Shown piece by piece: positions 1 through 8,058 of a stretch of DNA of 28,180 nt; the first letter of the stretch is position 1, and each line of letters starts with the position of its first letter. The position numbers and the translations under genes are program-made. Source of the stretch: an uncultured Streptococcus sp. (lineage in GTDB: Bacteria > Bacillota > Bacilli > Lactobacillales > Streptococcaceae); contig CAJPSM010000007.1 in the NCBI GenBank assembly GCA_905373305.1, positions 1 through 28,180 of the forward strand, written 5' to 3'. Under the pieces are notes generated by a model, which saw nothing but the letters and a program-made list of their open reading frames with translations, was not told the origin of the DNA and did no database searches.

Positions 1-84
1 ATCAGCTATATTTCAACATTTTTGTTTATTTTCAATATGAAAAGTTCTTACAAATTCATGCAGGGGGCATCTAAATACAACAGG

Positions 85-111
85 AAAAGCCTTGAAATCA
101 AGGCTTTTTTT
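85..111. terminator. Intrinsic terminator, possibly bidirectional
   Basis: A 10-bp stem (85-94 paired with 99-108, loop AAAT) is followed on the plus strand by a run of seven T. It would stop plus-strand transcription entering from the left edge. On the minus strand it lies just past the acetyltransferase stop, but only four T follow the stem core there. The preceding bases 1-84 show no gene I can support. Confidence 0.75.
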
Positions 112-116
112 ACTTT

Positions 117-572
117 CTATCTCCCCTTTTTCATGATGTATTTTCGTATAGGTGTTTCAACCATTTGAACGATTTCAAATCCTTCTTTTTGGTAAAGCTT
201 GTAAGCTGTTTGATTTGCCTCGTAGACATTTAGAGAAATAGTATCTATATCTCCATTTTCAAAGGCTAAACTAACAAATTTCCTTAAAGCCTGGCTACCT
301 AAGCCCTGCCCCTGTTTCTGTGGGTTGATAAAAAATCTCCCGATATGAAGATTCCTGTCTTCTAGCCTGATTTTCTGGATAAGCCCCACAAACTCTTGTC
401 CATCAAAGATTGAAAAGATTCCTTCCAAATCTTGCAAGATTTGAATTGTTAAAGGAAAAGGAATCATTGTTCCCATCCATTGTTCTTGAAAGGATTTGCC
501 AAGAGAGTTAGACCATCGGCATACGAGCTGAGCATTTTCTGTGCTCACATTTTCTTCAAAACGAATTGTCAT
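117..572 (-). CDS. GNAT-family N-acetyltransferase
   Basis: This 151-residue protein has the GNAT fold signature. Motif A for acetyl-CoA pyrophosphate binding is seen as QGQGLG at about residues 87-92, preceded by the beta4 strand (IGRFFINP). Motif B follows at 115-132, with the NVYEANQTAYKLYQKEGF segment typical of RimI/PhnO-like enzymes. It should transfer an acetyl group from acetyl-CoA to an amine, but the substrate cannot be read from the sequence. The ATG is preceded by GGTGAGGT a few bases upstream. The gene is single and divergent from cclA, 69 bp apart, with its own TATAAT at 604-609. The length is normal for a single-domain GNAT. Confidence 0.85.
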   Translation of the reverse strand: MTIRFEENVSTENAQLVCRWSNSLGKSFQEQWMGTMIPFPLTIQILQDLEGIFSIFDGQEFVGLIQKIRLEDRNLHIGRFFINPQKQGQGLGSQALRKFVSLAFENGDIDTISLNVYEANQTAYKLYQKEGFEIVQMVETPIRKYIMKKGR

Positions 573-603
573 CTTGACCTCACCATCTTATCAATGTTTC
601 TTT

Positions 604-609
604 ATTATA
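604..609 (-). promoter_or_regulatory. -10 box for the GNAT gene
   Basis: TATAAT on the minus strand, with only a weak -35 candidate (TTCGTA) 17 bp upstream. That candidate overlaps the divergent cin-box, so the two promoters share DNA. Confidence 0.5.
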
Positions 610-626
610 CTACTTCTCTTATTTTT

Positions 627-634
627 TACGAATA
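627..634 (+). promoter_or_regulatory. Competence sigma-X (ComX) cin-box/combox
   Basis: The sequence TACGAATA is the exact streptococcal late-competence -10-like box, preceded by a T-rich stretch (TTATTTTT). It lies 7 bp upstream of the cclA ATG. Late competence genes are transcribed by ComX RNA polymerase from this motif. The spacing implies a leaderless or nearly leaderless cclA transcript. No sigma-A promoter is evident in this orientation. Confidence 0.85.
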
Positions 635-641
635 GATAAGT

Positions 642-1301
642 ATGATTGATCTTTATTTTTTTCTTGTTGGGAGCATTCTCGCTTCTTTCTTGGGTTTGGT
701 CATTGACCGTTTCCCTGAGCAATCCATTATCCGTCCGGCTAGTCACTGCGATTCCTGTCAGACTCGCTTGCGCCCCTTAGATTTGATTCCTATTGTATCT
801 CAGGTCTTCAATCGTTTTCGCTGTCGCTACTGTAAGATTCGCTATCCTTTCTGGTATGCCCTCTTTGAACTATGCTTAGGGCTTGTCTTTCTAGCTTGGT
901 CTTGGGGCTGGATTTCCTTGGGTCAAGTCATCCTCATCACTGCTGGTTTGACCTTGGGCATCTACGACTTTCGCCATCAGGAATATCCCTTACTAGTCTG
1001 GATGACTTTCCACCTAATCCTCATGGCTTTCTGTAGTTGGAATCTGGTTATGGTCTTCTTCCTTATACTTGGAATCATGGCTCATTTTATCGATATCCGA
1101 ATAGGCGCAGGGGATTTTCTCTTTCTGGCTTCTTGTGCTCTCGTTTTTAGTGTGACAGAATTACTCATCTTGATTCAGTTTGCTTCTGCGGCAGGAATTT
1201 TAGTCTTTCTCTCGCAAAAGAAAAAGGAAAGACTTCCTTTTGTGCCTTTCCTCTTACTTGCTGCTTGTGTGATTATTTTTGGTAAGCTACTGCTTGTTTG
1301 A
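642..1301 (+). CDS. cclA: Type IV prepilin peptidase CclA (competence pilus)
   Basis: This 219-residue polytopic membrane protease processes ComG-type pilins for the transformation pilus. The N-terminal cytoplasmic loop has two cysteine pairs, CDSC (36-39) and CRYC (61-64), as in bifunctional prepilin peptidases. The aspartyl protease residues are D109 (GIYDFRHQ) and D158 in the GxGD motif (GAGD, 155-158). Several hydrophobic helices follow. Length fits the family (about 220-250). The ATG at 642 is chosen because it begins the conserved first transmembrane segment. It has almost no Shine-Dalgarno site, which fits a leaderless mRNA made from the cin-box. Its 3' end overlaps trpA tail-to-tail by 29 bp. 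Confidence 0.93.
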   Translation: MIDLYFFLVGSILASFLGLVIDRFPEQSIIRPASHCDSCQTRLRPLDLIPIVSQVFNRFRCRYCKIRYPFWYALFELCLGLVFLAWSWGWISLGQVILITAGLTLGIYDFRHQEYPLLVWMTFHLILMAFCSWNLVMVFFLILGIMAHFIDIRIGAGDFLFLASCALVFSVTELLILIQFASAAGILVFLSQKKKERLPFVPFLLLAACVIIFGKLLLV

Positions 1302-2049
1302 TAAAGTCCTCAATCGGCTCTCCTTGGTGGAGAGCTTTTACAATTTTCGAACCGACGATAACGCCATCTGATACCGCATTGAAGCGTTCTACGTCTTCTT
1401 GACTAGACACACCAAATCCTGTCAAGACTGGGATGTCAGCTACTTGATGCAATTGTGCCAGGTGCTTGTCCAAGTCTGCACGGTAATTTCCTGATTTCCC
1501 TGTTACCCCATTGATGGCAACGGCATAGACAAATCCCTCAGCTCCCTGGATTAACTCTTTTTGGCGCTCGAGTCCTGTGGTCAAACTAACTAGGGGAATC
1601 AAGGCGATATCTGTGTCTGCCAAAAAGGGCTCTACAAAGTTGGCATGCTCATGAGGCAGGTCTGGGATAATCAAGCCCTTAACTGCTGTATCTGCCAGAT
1701 CTTTGACAAATTTCTCCACACCGTACTGAAAGAGGGGGTTGAAGTAGGTCATGATGACAAGCGGAACTTCTGTTTGAATGGTTTTCAAGGTTTCAACCAA
1801 AGCCTGGGTAGAAGTTCCATGAGCTAGACTGCGCAAGCCTGCTTCTTCGATTACAGGTCCATCTGCAACAGGGTCTGAAAAGGGAATACCCACTTCAATA
1901 GCAGAAACACCCAAATCTTCTAAAAAGTGGATTGTTTCACCAAGACCATCTAATCCTTTCTCATGGTCCCCAGCCATGATATAGGGAACGAAAATTCCTT
2001 TTCCTGCTGCTTTGATAGCGTTCAATTTTTCTGTTAGTGTCTTAGACAT
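1273..2049 (-). CDS. trpA: Tryptophan synthase alpha chain
   Basis: This is a 258-residue TIM-barrel subunit. It cleaves indole-3-glycerol phosphate to indole and glyceraldehyde-3-phosphate and passes indole to TrpB through the alpha2beta2 tunnel. The catalytic pair is visible in IEVGIPFSDPVADGP: E52 and D63. The phosphate-binding strand GFGVSSQEDV and the GSKIV loop follow near the C terminus. The ATG at 2049 is preferred over upstream in-frame starts because it follows GGGAG at good spacing and gives the family length. It overlaps trpB by 8 bp, indicating translational coupling. It is the last gene of trpEGDCFBA, and its 3' end overlaps cclA with no terminator between them. Confidence 0.97.
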   Translation of the reverse strand: MSKTLTEKLNAIKAAGKGIFVPYIMAGDHEKGLDGLGETIHFLEDLGVSAIEVGIPFSDPVADGPVIEEAGLRSLAHGTSTQALVETLKTIQTEVPLVIMTYFNPLFQYGVEKFVKDLADTAVKGLIIPDLPHEHANFVEPFLADTDIALIPLVSLTTGLERQKELIQGAEGFVYAVAINGVTGKSGNYRADLDKHLAQLHQVADIPVLTGFGVSSQEDVERFNAVSDGVIVGSKIVKALHQGEPIEDFIKQAVAYQK

Positions 2050-3265
2050 GGGCTTCTCCCTTCTTTGCTGCATCTGCTTCCAAGCGGTCTTTGACTTGAA
2101 CCACATCCTTGTCCCCACGACCAGATAGGCAGACAATCATAGACTTGTCTGGACCAAGTTCTTTGGCTAATTTCACTGCAAAGGCAATGGCATGGCTAGA
2201 TTCCAAGGCTGGGATAATCCCTTCCACGCGAGACAAGAGTTGGAATCCTTCCAAGGCTTCCTCGTCAGTCACAGGAACATAGCTGGCACGTTTGATATCG
2301 TGGTAGTGAGAATGTTCTGGACCGATACCAGGATAGTCCAAACCTGCTGAGATAGAGAAAGCTTCAAGAATTTGCCCATGTGCATCTTGGAGCACATCCA
2401 TAAGCGAACCGTGGAGAACACCTGGGCGACCCTTGGTCAAGGTAGCTGCGTGGTGCTCCGTATCCACACCAAGCCCTGCTGCTTCAGCCCCATACATTGC
2501 TACTGACTCATCTTCTACAAATGGATGGAAGAGACCGATAGCATTCGAACCACCACCAACACAGGCTACTAGGGCATCTGGTAAATCTTGACCTGTCAAG
2601 TCACGGTACTGTTGTTTAGCCTCTCGACCGATGACACTTTGGAAGTCACGAACGATTTCTGGGAAAGGATGAGGCCCCAAGGCAGAACCAAGGATATAGT
2701 GGGTGTCATCGATGTTAGCTACCCATGAACGAAGGGCTGCATTAACTGCATCCTTGAGCACGCGCGAACCATCTGTCACGGCCTCAACCTTAGCTCCCAA
2801 AAGCTCCATACGGAAGACATTAAGGGCTTGGCGTTTAACATCTTCCTCACCCATATAGATGGTACATTCCATGTTAAAGAGAGCTGCAGCAGTTGCAGTT
2901 GCCACACCGTGCTGACCAGCACCCGTTTCAGCGATAATTTTCTTTTTACCCATGCGTTTAGCCAGAAGAACTTGTCCCAAGGCATTGTTAATCTTGTGAG
3001 CCCCTGTATGGTTGAGGTCTTCCCGCTTGAGATAAATCTTAGCTCCACCGATATGCTGGGTCAAGTTTTTTGCGTAGTAAAGAGGAGTTTCACGTCCTAC
3101 GTACTGACGTAAGAGCTGGTTTAATTCCTCTTGGAAACTTGGATCCGCCTGACTTTCACGATAAGCTTTTTCCAACTCCAAAACTGCTGTCATCAATGTT
3201 TCTGGGACAAAACGTCCGCCGAATTTTCCGTAAAATCCTTCTTTATTTGGTTCTTGATATGCCAT
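2042..3265 (-). CDS. trpB: Tryptophan synthase beta chain (operon copy)
   Basis: This 407-residue PLP enzyme condenses indole with L-serine to give tryptophan. The PLP lysine is K91 in TGAHKINN, and the catalytic glutamate is E113 in AETGAGQHG. The phosphate-binding loop is CVGGGSNAIG, and the C-terminal PLP pyridine contact is in SGRGDKD. Length and motif order are those of TrpB1. The ATG follows AGAGAGGG. It overlaps trpF by 23 bp and trpA by 8 bp. A second, clearly different trpB lies upstream of trpE at 8059-9237. This copy, beside trpA, is the expected partner of the alpha subunit. Confidence 0.97.
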   Translation of the reverse strand: MAYQEPNKEGFYGKFGGRFVPETLMTAVLELEKAYRESQADPSFQEELNQLLRQYVGRETPLYYAKNLTQHIGGAKIYLKREDLNHTGAHKINNALGQVLLAKRMGKKKIIAETGAGQHGVATATAAALFNMECTIYMGEEDVKRQALNVFRMELLGAKVEAVTDGSRVLKDAVNAALRSWVANIDDTHYILGSALGPHPFPEIVRDFQSVIGREAKQQYRDLTGQDLPDALVACVGGGSNAIGLFHPFVEDESVAMYGAEAAGLGVDTEHHAATLTKGRPGVLHGSLMDVLQDAHGQILEAFSISAGLDYPGIGPEHSHYHDIKRASYVPVTDEEALEGFQLLSRVEGIIPALESSHAIAFAVKLAKELGPDKSMIVCLSGRGDKDVVQVKDRLEADAAKKGEAHV

Positions 3266-3842
3266 GCTTTACCCTCTCTATAAATCTTCTAATCTTTTCA
3301 TGATCTTTTTGTCCATCCGTCTCCACTCCACTTGATACATCTACTGCATAGGGAGTAAAGTGTTGAATTGCTTTTACTACATTATCTTCATTAAGCCCAC
3401 CTGCGATAAAGAAGGGCTGAGCTAGTCCTGTCGTATCCAGTTGACCCCAGTCAAAGGTCTGGCCACTCCCAGCAACAGGGGCATCAAAGAGTAGATAATC
3501 TGCCTGAGAATTAGGCACAAGCCCCTCTCTATCCACTTGCACAGCCTGAATACTGCTACAAGGCAAATCTTCAAACAACTCATCTGCTACCTGACCGTGA
3601 ACTTGAACCAAGTCCAGACCAACTTTTTCAATCGCTTCTAGCAATTCTGCCCGACTTGGTGAAACAAATACACCAACCTTTTTAACGTTGACAGGAATGA
3701 GCTTTGCCAGCTCAGCAGCCTGTCCTAAGGTCACCTGTCTCTTACTAGGAGCGAAGACAAAACCGATGTAATCCGCCCCTGCTGAAACGGCTGTTTCCAC
3801 CGCTTCTTTGGTTGATAATCCACAAATCTTAACCTTTGTCAA
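3243..3842 (-). CDS. trpF: Phosphoribosylanthranilate isomerase
   Basis: This 199-residue TIM-barrel enzyme performs the Amadori rearrangement of N-(5-phosphoribosyl)anthranilate to CdRP, the step between TrpD and TrpC. The N terminus carries KICGL with the catalytic cysteine (C7). The C-terminal phosphate-binding segments FIAGGLNEDN and VDVSSGVE are present, the latter containing the usual catalytic aspartate. TrpF and TrpC are separate genes here rather than fused. It overlaps trpC by 14 bp and trpB by 23 bp. Length is normal. Confidence 0.96.
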   Translation of the reverse strand: MTKVKICGLSTKEAVETAVSAGADYIGFVFAPSKRQVTLGQAAELAKLIPVNVKKVGVFVSPSRAELLEAIEKVGLDLVQVHGQVADELFEDLPCSSIQAVQVDREGLVPNSQADYLLFDAPVAGSGQTFDWGQLDTTGLAQPFFIAGGLNEDNVVKAIQHFTPYAVDVSSGVETDGQKDHEKIRRFIERVKHGISRTK

Positions 3843-4596
3843 TTTGCAACTCCTTGATTCTCTGGGCTACATCCTCCGCCTGCATCAGAGCTGTCCCTAC
3901 TAAAATTCCGTTAAAGGATGATGCTAGTCCTTCCGCATCCTGCTCTGTGAAAATAGCAGATTCAGAAATGTAATAGTGACCTTTCTTAAAGTGCTGGGCC
4001 AAGTCTACACTGGTCTGCAAATCGACTTCAAAGGTGGTCAAGTTGCGGTTATTGACCCCGATAATCTCCGCTCCAAGTCTGTGGGCTACTTCTAGTTCAG
4101 CTAGATTGTGAGTCTCTACCAAGACTTCCAGACCAAGCTCTGTAGCATAGTCATACAGTTCCTTGAGGCGTTCTTCTGACAAGGCCGCGACGATGAGCAA
4201 GATAACTGTCGCACCTGCATTACGAGCGCGGATAATTTGCTTTTCATCGATGATAAAGTCCTTGTTGAGCGTCGGAATCTGCACCTGACTGGAAATCTCC
4301 CGCAGATAATCCAAATGTCCTTTAAAGAAAATCTCATCTGTCAAAACCGAAATCATCACTGCTCCATTTGCTTCATAAGTCTGGGCCTGTTGCACAATAT
4401 CCACATCGAGATTGATATCTCCCAGACTAGGGCTAGCTTTCTTGACTTCTGCAATCACCTGCAAGCGGTCTTGATGATTCTTCAAAAATTCTGCCAAGCG
4501 ATAGGTCTGGCGCAAGGGCTGGATTTGCTCCAGCTCCATTTGCTCGACTTCACGCGCCTTCTGCTCTAAGATTCGTGCTAAAAATTCCTGACTCAT
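3829..4596 (-). CDS. trpC: Indole-3-glycerol phosphate synthase
   Basis: This 255-residue TIM-barrel enzyme decarboxylates and cyclises CdRP to indole-3-glycerol phosphate. The family signature VIAEVKKASPSLG sits at about 48-60 (E50, K52). Later come NKDFIID with the catalytic lysine, GVNNRNL, and ISESAI. The ATG overlaps the trpD stop by 4 bp (ATGA type), indicating coupled translation. Full length, with no anomaly seen. Confidence 0.97.
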   Translation of the reverse strand: MSQEFLARILEQKAREVEQMELEQIQPLRQTYRLAEFLKNHQDRLQVIAEVKKASPSLGDINLDVDIVQQAQTYEANGAVMISVLTDEIFFKGHLDYLREISSQVQIPTLNKDFIIDEKQIIRARNAGATVILLIVAALSEERLKELYDYATELGLEVLVETHNLAELEVAHRLGAEIIGVNNRNLTTFEVDLQTSVDLAQHFKKGHYYISESAIFTEQDAEGLASSFNGILVGTALMQAEDVAQRIKELQIDKG

Positions 4597-5597
4597 TTTT
4601 GGTACTCCTGTAACAGTCTGAGTTTTTCAAGGGCCTTGCCACTAGCAATCACTTGACGGGCCAAGGCTACTCCTTCCTTGATACTAGCTACCTTACCATT
4701 AGCATAGAAACCAAGACCTGCATTTAAAACTGTCGTTTCCAAGAATGGACTTGGTTCGTTTTGAAGAACGCTGAGCAAAATTTCTGCATTTTCCTGAGCA
4801 TTCCCTCCACGAATATCTTCGATAGCGTAGCGTTCCATCCCCAAATCTTCTGGAGTGAAGCTTGACAAGGTGATTTCGCCATTTTCAAGAAGAGCAATCT
4901 TGGTTGTTCCGTTCAAGCCAGCTTCATCCAGCCCTTCTGGTCCAGCAACCACGATGGCACGTTTGCGACCCATATTTTTCAAAACCTGAGCTGTACTTTC
5001 TAGAAGTTCTGGACGACTAATACCAAGAAGCTGTGTTTCCAAGGCCATTGGGTGAATCAGTGGACCAGTCAAGTTCATGATCGTTGGAATTCCTAGTTCC
5101 AAACGAGCTGGCATGATGTATTTCATGGCTGGGTGCATATTTTTAGCAAAGAGAAAGACGATGCCAGTTTTATCAAAAACCTTACCTAGTTCAGCTGGTT
5201 TGAGGTCAAGATTGATGCCCAAGGCTTGAAGGACATCTGCCGAACCCGATTTAGAAGAAATCGAACGGTTACCGTGCTTGGCCATATGAATGCCACCACC
5301 AGCCAAGACAAAGGCTGCAGTTGTGGAGATATTAAAACTGAAAGACTTGTCTCCACCTGTACCGCAGTTATCCATAGCATCATGGATTTCAGTTGGAATG
5401 TGTTGGGCATGTCCTCTCATGACTTGAGCAATAGCTGTGCGCTCTTCCGGTGTTTCCCCCTTCATCTTAAGAGCTAAAAGGAGAGAAGCAATCTGCGCTT
5501 CGGTTACACGCCCAGTTACGATACGCTCAATGACATCCGTCATTTCCACACCTGATAAATTTTCAAATTTTGCTAATTTTTCAATAATCTCTTTCAT
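4593..5597 (-). CDS. trpD: Anthranilate phosphoribosyltransferase
   Basis: This 334-residue enzyme transfers the phosphoribosyl group of PRPP to anthranilate. The glycine-rich PRPP loop GTGGD (79-83) in DNCGTGGDKSFSFN is intact. KHGNRS and the anthranilate-site segment (MHPAMKY, PARLELGIPT) follow. It is not fused to TrpG. It follows trpG by 10 bp and overlaps trpC by 4 bp. Length matches the family. Confidence 0.97.
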   Translation of the reverse strand: MKEIIEKLAKFENLSGVEMTDVIERIVTGRVTEAQIASLLLALKMKGETPEERTAIAQVMRGHAQHIPTEIHDAMDNCGTGGDKSFSFNISTTAAFVLAGGGIHMAKHGNRSISSKSGSADVLQALGINLDLKPAELGKVFDKTGIVFLFAKNMHPAMKYIMPARLELGIPTIMNLTGPLIHPMALETQLLGISRPELLESTAQVLKNMGRKRAIVVAGPEGLDEAGLNGTTKIALLENGEITLSSFTPEDLGMERYAIEDIRGGNAQENAEILLSVLQNEPSPFLETTVLNAGLGFYANGKVASIKEGVALARQVIASGKALEKLRLLQEYQK

Positions 5598-5607
5598 CCT
5601 AGTTTCC

Positions 5608-6174
5608 TCACTTTACAACCTTCTCGATAAAATTCCGAATAGAAGACAAGCCATCTGGCGTTCCGATACTTTCTGGATGGTACTGGAATCCATAAATTGG
5701 AAGGTTTTTGTGTTGAATTCCCATAATAGCTTGGTCATCAGTCGAACGAGCTGTCACTTCAAACTCTTCTGGCATTTCTTCAATCAAAATACTGTGATAA
5801 CGCATGACTGGACGACCATCCTCAATGCCTTGATAGAGAACAGATGGCGCTTCAAAGCTGATATAGCTCTGTTTCCCATGCATGACTTTTGGAGCCAAGC
5901 CTAGCTTCCCACCAAAGACTTCTGCGATAGCTTGATGACCCAAACAAATCCCTAGAATTGGCTTCTTACCTGCAAAGTCACGAATCATGTCTTCCATCTT
6001 TCCGGCATCCACTGGCCAACCTGGACCAGGAGAAAAGACCAGACCATCTGCTTTTTCAGCTTCTTCATACAGCTTAGGATCATCATTTCTCAAAACCTGC
6101 ACCTCTGCAAAATTCCCAATGTATTGGGCCAAGTTATAGGTAAAGGAATCATAGTTGTCAATCAATAAAATCAT
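5608..6174 (-). CDS. trpG: Anthranilate synthase glutamine amidotransferase component
   Basis: This 188-residue class I glutamine amidotransferase supplies ammonia from glutamine to TrpE. The nucleophile C77 is in GICLGHQ, and the triad H166/E168 is in YHPESIGT. The oxyanion loop SPGPG is at about 48-52. The family is shared with PabA, but its position between trpE and trpD identifies the tryptophan role; amphibolic use with PabB cannot be excluded. It overlaps trpE by 4 bp. Confidence 0.96.
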   Translation of the reverse strand: MILLIDNYDSFTYNLAQYIGNFAEVQVLRNDDPKLYEEAEKADGLVFSPGPGWPVDAGKMEDMIRDFAGKKPILGICLGHQAIAEVFGGKLGLAPKVMHGKQSYISFEAPSVLYQGIEDGRPVMRYHSILIEEMPEEFEVTARSTDDQAIMGIQHKNLPIYGFQYHPESIGTPDGLSSIRNFIEKVVK

Positions 6175-7532
6175 GGTCTTAGTTCTCCAATTCTAGTCAT
6201 AGATTTAGCCTTGTTAATGGTTTCTTGGTATTCGTTTTGGGCGATGGAGTCATAGACAATCCCTGCCCCAGCCTGCACATAGGCTGTTTGATCTTTGAGA
6301 ATCATGGTTCGGATAGCAATGGCGAAATCCATATCACCCGTCGCAGACAAGTAGCCGATTGCTCCTGCGTATACGCCTCGTTTTTCCGTCTCCAGTTCAT
6401 AGATGCGTCTCATGGCCCGAATCTTTGGTGCTCCTGAAACTGTTCCAGCTGGAAGTGTAGCTTTCAAGGCATCCATGGCAGTGAGTTCGGGAATCAAACG
6501 CCCTTTCACCACACTGGTCAAATGCATGACATAGCGGAAAAGCTCCACTTCCATATACTTAGTGACTTGGACACTTGCCGTTTCAGAGATGCGGCCAATA
6601 TCGTTACGCCCCAAGTCTACCAACATCCGATGTTCTGCTGTTTCCTTCTCATCAGAAAGCAGATCAGTTGCCAAAGCTTTGTCCTCTTCATCCGTAGACC
6701 CTCTTGGTCGCGTACCGGCAATCGGATTGGTTGTCACAATGCCATTTTTGACAGAAACCAAACTTTCAGGACTAGCACCGATGATTTGATAATCCCCAAA
6801 ATCATAGAAATAGAGGTAATTAGATGGATTGGTCACGCGGAGATTTCTGTAGAAGTCAAATGGATTTCCAGTAACTTCTGCTGAAAAACGCTGGCTGAGC
6901 ACGCATTGGAACATATCACCATTACGAATCAAGTCGCGAGCTGTTTCCACCATTTCCTCAAACTTCTGAGGAGCGATATGCGGTTTGAAGTTCAGCGGAG
7001 ATAGATCCAAATCTTCAAATTCATTTGGAGCAGGAATGCGTAATTCCTCCAGCACTTGCTTCAAGGCTTCTTCCAAATCTTCTTGACTGCGATCACTATA
7101 GAGAGCATCCTCGATGACATGGATTTTTTCCTTCTTATGGTCAAAGACCATATAACTCTCATAGACAAAGAAATGCATATCTGGTGTCCCAATGGTATCT
7201 TCAGGGATTTGACCAATTTCTTCATAAAGAGAAATCATATCGTAACCGACAAAGCCAATGGCTCCTCCACCAAAAGGGAGATCTGAATGGTGCTGGCTCT
7301 TATGAGTCACTTCATAAATGAAATCCAAAGGATCCCGATCAATCACTTGACCATTTTGATAAAGGACTCCATTTTCAAACTGAATCTCAAAAACAGGATT
7401 ATAGGCTAGGATAGAAAAACGAGCTGTTTCCTTGTCTCTCGGAATACTTTCTAAGATCACCTTGTGTTGTCCCTTTAGGCGCATATAAGCCAAGATTGGT
7501 GATAAGACATCTCCATGAATGATTCGTTCCAT
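6171..7532 (-). CDS. trpE: Anthranilate synthase component I
   Basis: This 453-residue chorismate-utilising enzyme makes anthranilate from chorismate with ammonia from TrpG. The N-terminal regulatory strand contains LES (27-29), the usual site of tryptophan feedback inhibition. The C-terminal catalytic domain has NPIAGTRPRG, HRMLVDLGRNDIGR, AGTVSGAPKIRAM and QAGAGIVYDS. The ATG follows AAAGGGAAA. It is the first gene of trpEGDCFBA, preceded by an unusually long post-attenuator leader with strong hairpins (7545-7811). Confidence 0.97.
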   Translation of the reverse strand: MERIIHGDVLSPILAYMRLKGQHKVILESIPRDKETARFSILAYNPVFEIQFENGVLYQNGQVIDRDPLDFIYEVTHKSQHHSDLPFGGGAIGFVGYDMISLYEEIGQIPEDTIGTPDMHFFVYESYMVFDHKKEKIHVIEDALYSDRSQEDLEEALKQVLEELRIPAPNEFEDLDLSPLNFKPHIAPQKFEEMVETARDLIRNGDMFQCVLSQRFSAEVTGNPFDFYRNLRVTNPSNYLYFYDFGDYQIIGASPESLVSVKNGIVTTNPIAGTRPRGSTDEEDKALATDLLSDEKETAEHRMLVDLGRNDIGRISETASVQVTKYMEVELFRYVMHLTSVVKGRLIPELTAMDALKATLPAGTVSGAPKIRAMRRIYELETEKRGVYAGAIGYLSATGDMDFAIAIRTMILKDQTAYVQAGAGIVYDSIAQNEYQETINKAKSMTRIGELRP

Positions 7533-7578
7533 TGTAATTTCCCTTTCAGTTTCTTATTTTTAATTTTTGGTCTTTTTT

Positions 7579-7714
7579 CTATTTCCCTTAAATAGTGCGG
7601 ACGGGAGCAACTTTCTCCGAAATTTCATCCCTAATTTTCGAGACTTAGGTCTCAAAAATTCCGTTCTAGAGAAGCATCTTTGCTTCTCTAGAATACCACT
7701 ATAGCGGGAAATAG
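7579..7714. repeat. Hairpin-rich element with inverted termini (small mobile repeat candidate)
   Basis: This 136-bp non-coding segment has imperfect terminal inverted repeats: CTATTTCCC at 7579-7587 and GGGAAATAG at 7706-7714, each continuing inward to a CACTAT-like stretch. Inside are two strong hairpins: about 12 bp with loop TTAG (around 7636-7663), and a perfect 13-bp stem (TTCTAGAGAAGCA with its complement, around 7663-7692). Neither is followed by a good T-run. It lies in the trpE leader downstream of the T-box terminator. It resembles the short non-autonomous repeats of mitis-group streptococci (RUP, SPRITE), but I cannot assign it. No clear target duplication is seen. Confidence 0.5.
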
Positions 7715-7811
7715 CGGGTCAATGCTCACTTCGTTTGCAAATATTTTATAGAAATCTATCTAGTGATGAAGCATAATTTAAAACTGATAGCCATATCTAC
7801 GATAAATATAT

Positions 7812-7844
7812 AAAAATCCCCACGCAAAATAACTTGCGTGAGGA
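7812..7844 (-). terminator. T-box 2 attenuator terminator
   Basis: A stem of about 10 bp, CCTCACGCAA paired with TTGCGTGGGG (one G-U), is followed by TTTTT on the minus strand. The T-box bulge sequence lies immediately 5' and can form the competing antiterminator. Confidence 0.88.
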
Positions 7845-8050
7845 CGAAATTCGCGGTGCCACCTCAATTATAGGATTTCTCCTATCTCTCATTCCTGTCT
7901 CAGAACATTCCTGCAACAGGCTGTGCGATAAAGGGCACTCCCTTGAGAATTATGTTTTCTTCTCTCGTTTCAGATAGACCCAACCTTACACCTTTCTCTG
8001 CTTGTTTCCAGCAACCACAAGCTCTCTGTGAGAGAAAAGACTGTAATTTT
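7812..8050 (-). promoter_or_regulatory. T-box riboswitch 2 (tryptophan), upstream of trpE
   Basis: On the minus strand the conserved T-box AATTGAGGTGGCACCGCG spans about 7853-7870. Further upstream is a Stem I apex (AGAGAGCTTGTGGTTGCTGG) and a candidate UGG specifier triplet at 7982-7980. A terminator stem (7817-7844) followed by five T is the expression platform. Uncharged tRNA-Trp should stabilise the antiterminator and allow transcription of trpEGDCFBA. It begins directly after the trpB-paralogue stop with no terminator between and no convincing promoter of its own, so it may be reached by readthrough from T-box 1. Confidence 0.9.
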
Positions 8051-8058
8051 TCCATCTT

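Noticed and set aside
2050..2136. 29-codon upstream extension of trpA
   Set aside because: It lies inside trpB in another frame, and the ATG at 2049 has a good ribosome site and gives the family length.
5437..5904. 155-codon plus-strand ORF
   Set aside because: It is antisense to trpD and trpG, with codon composition explained by those genes.
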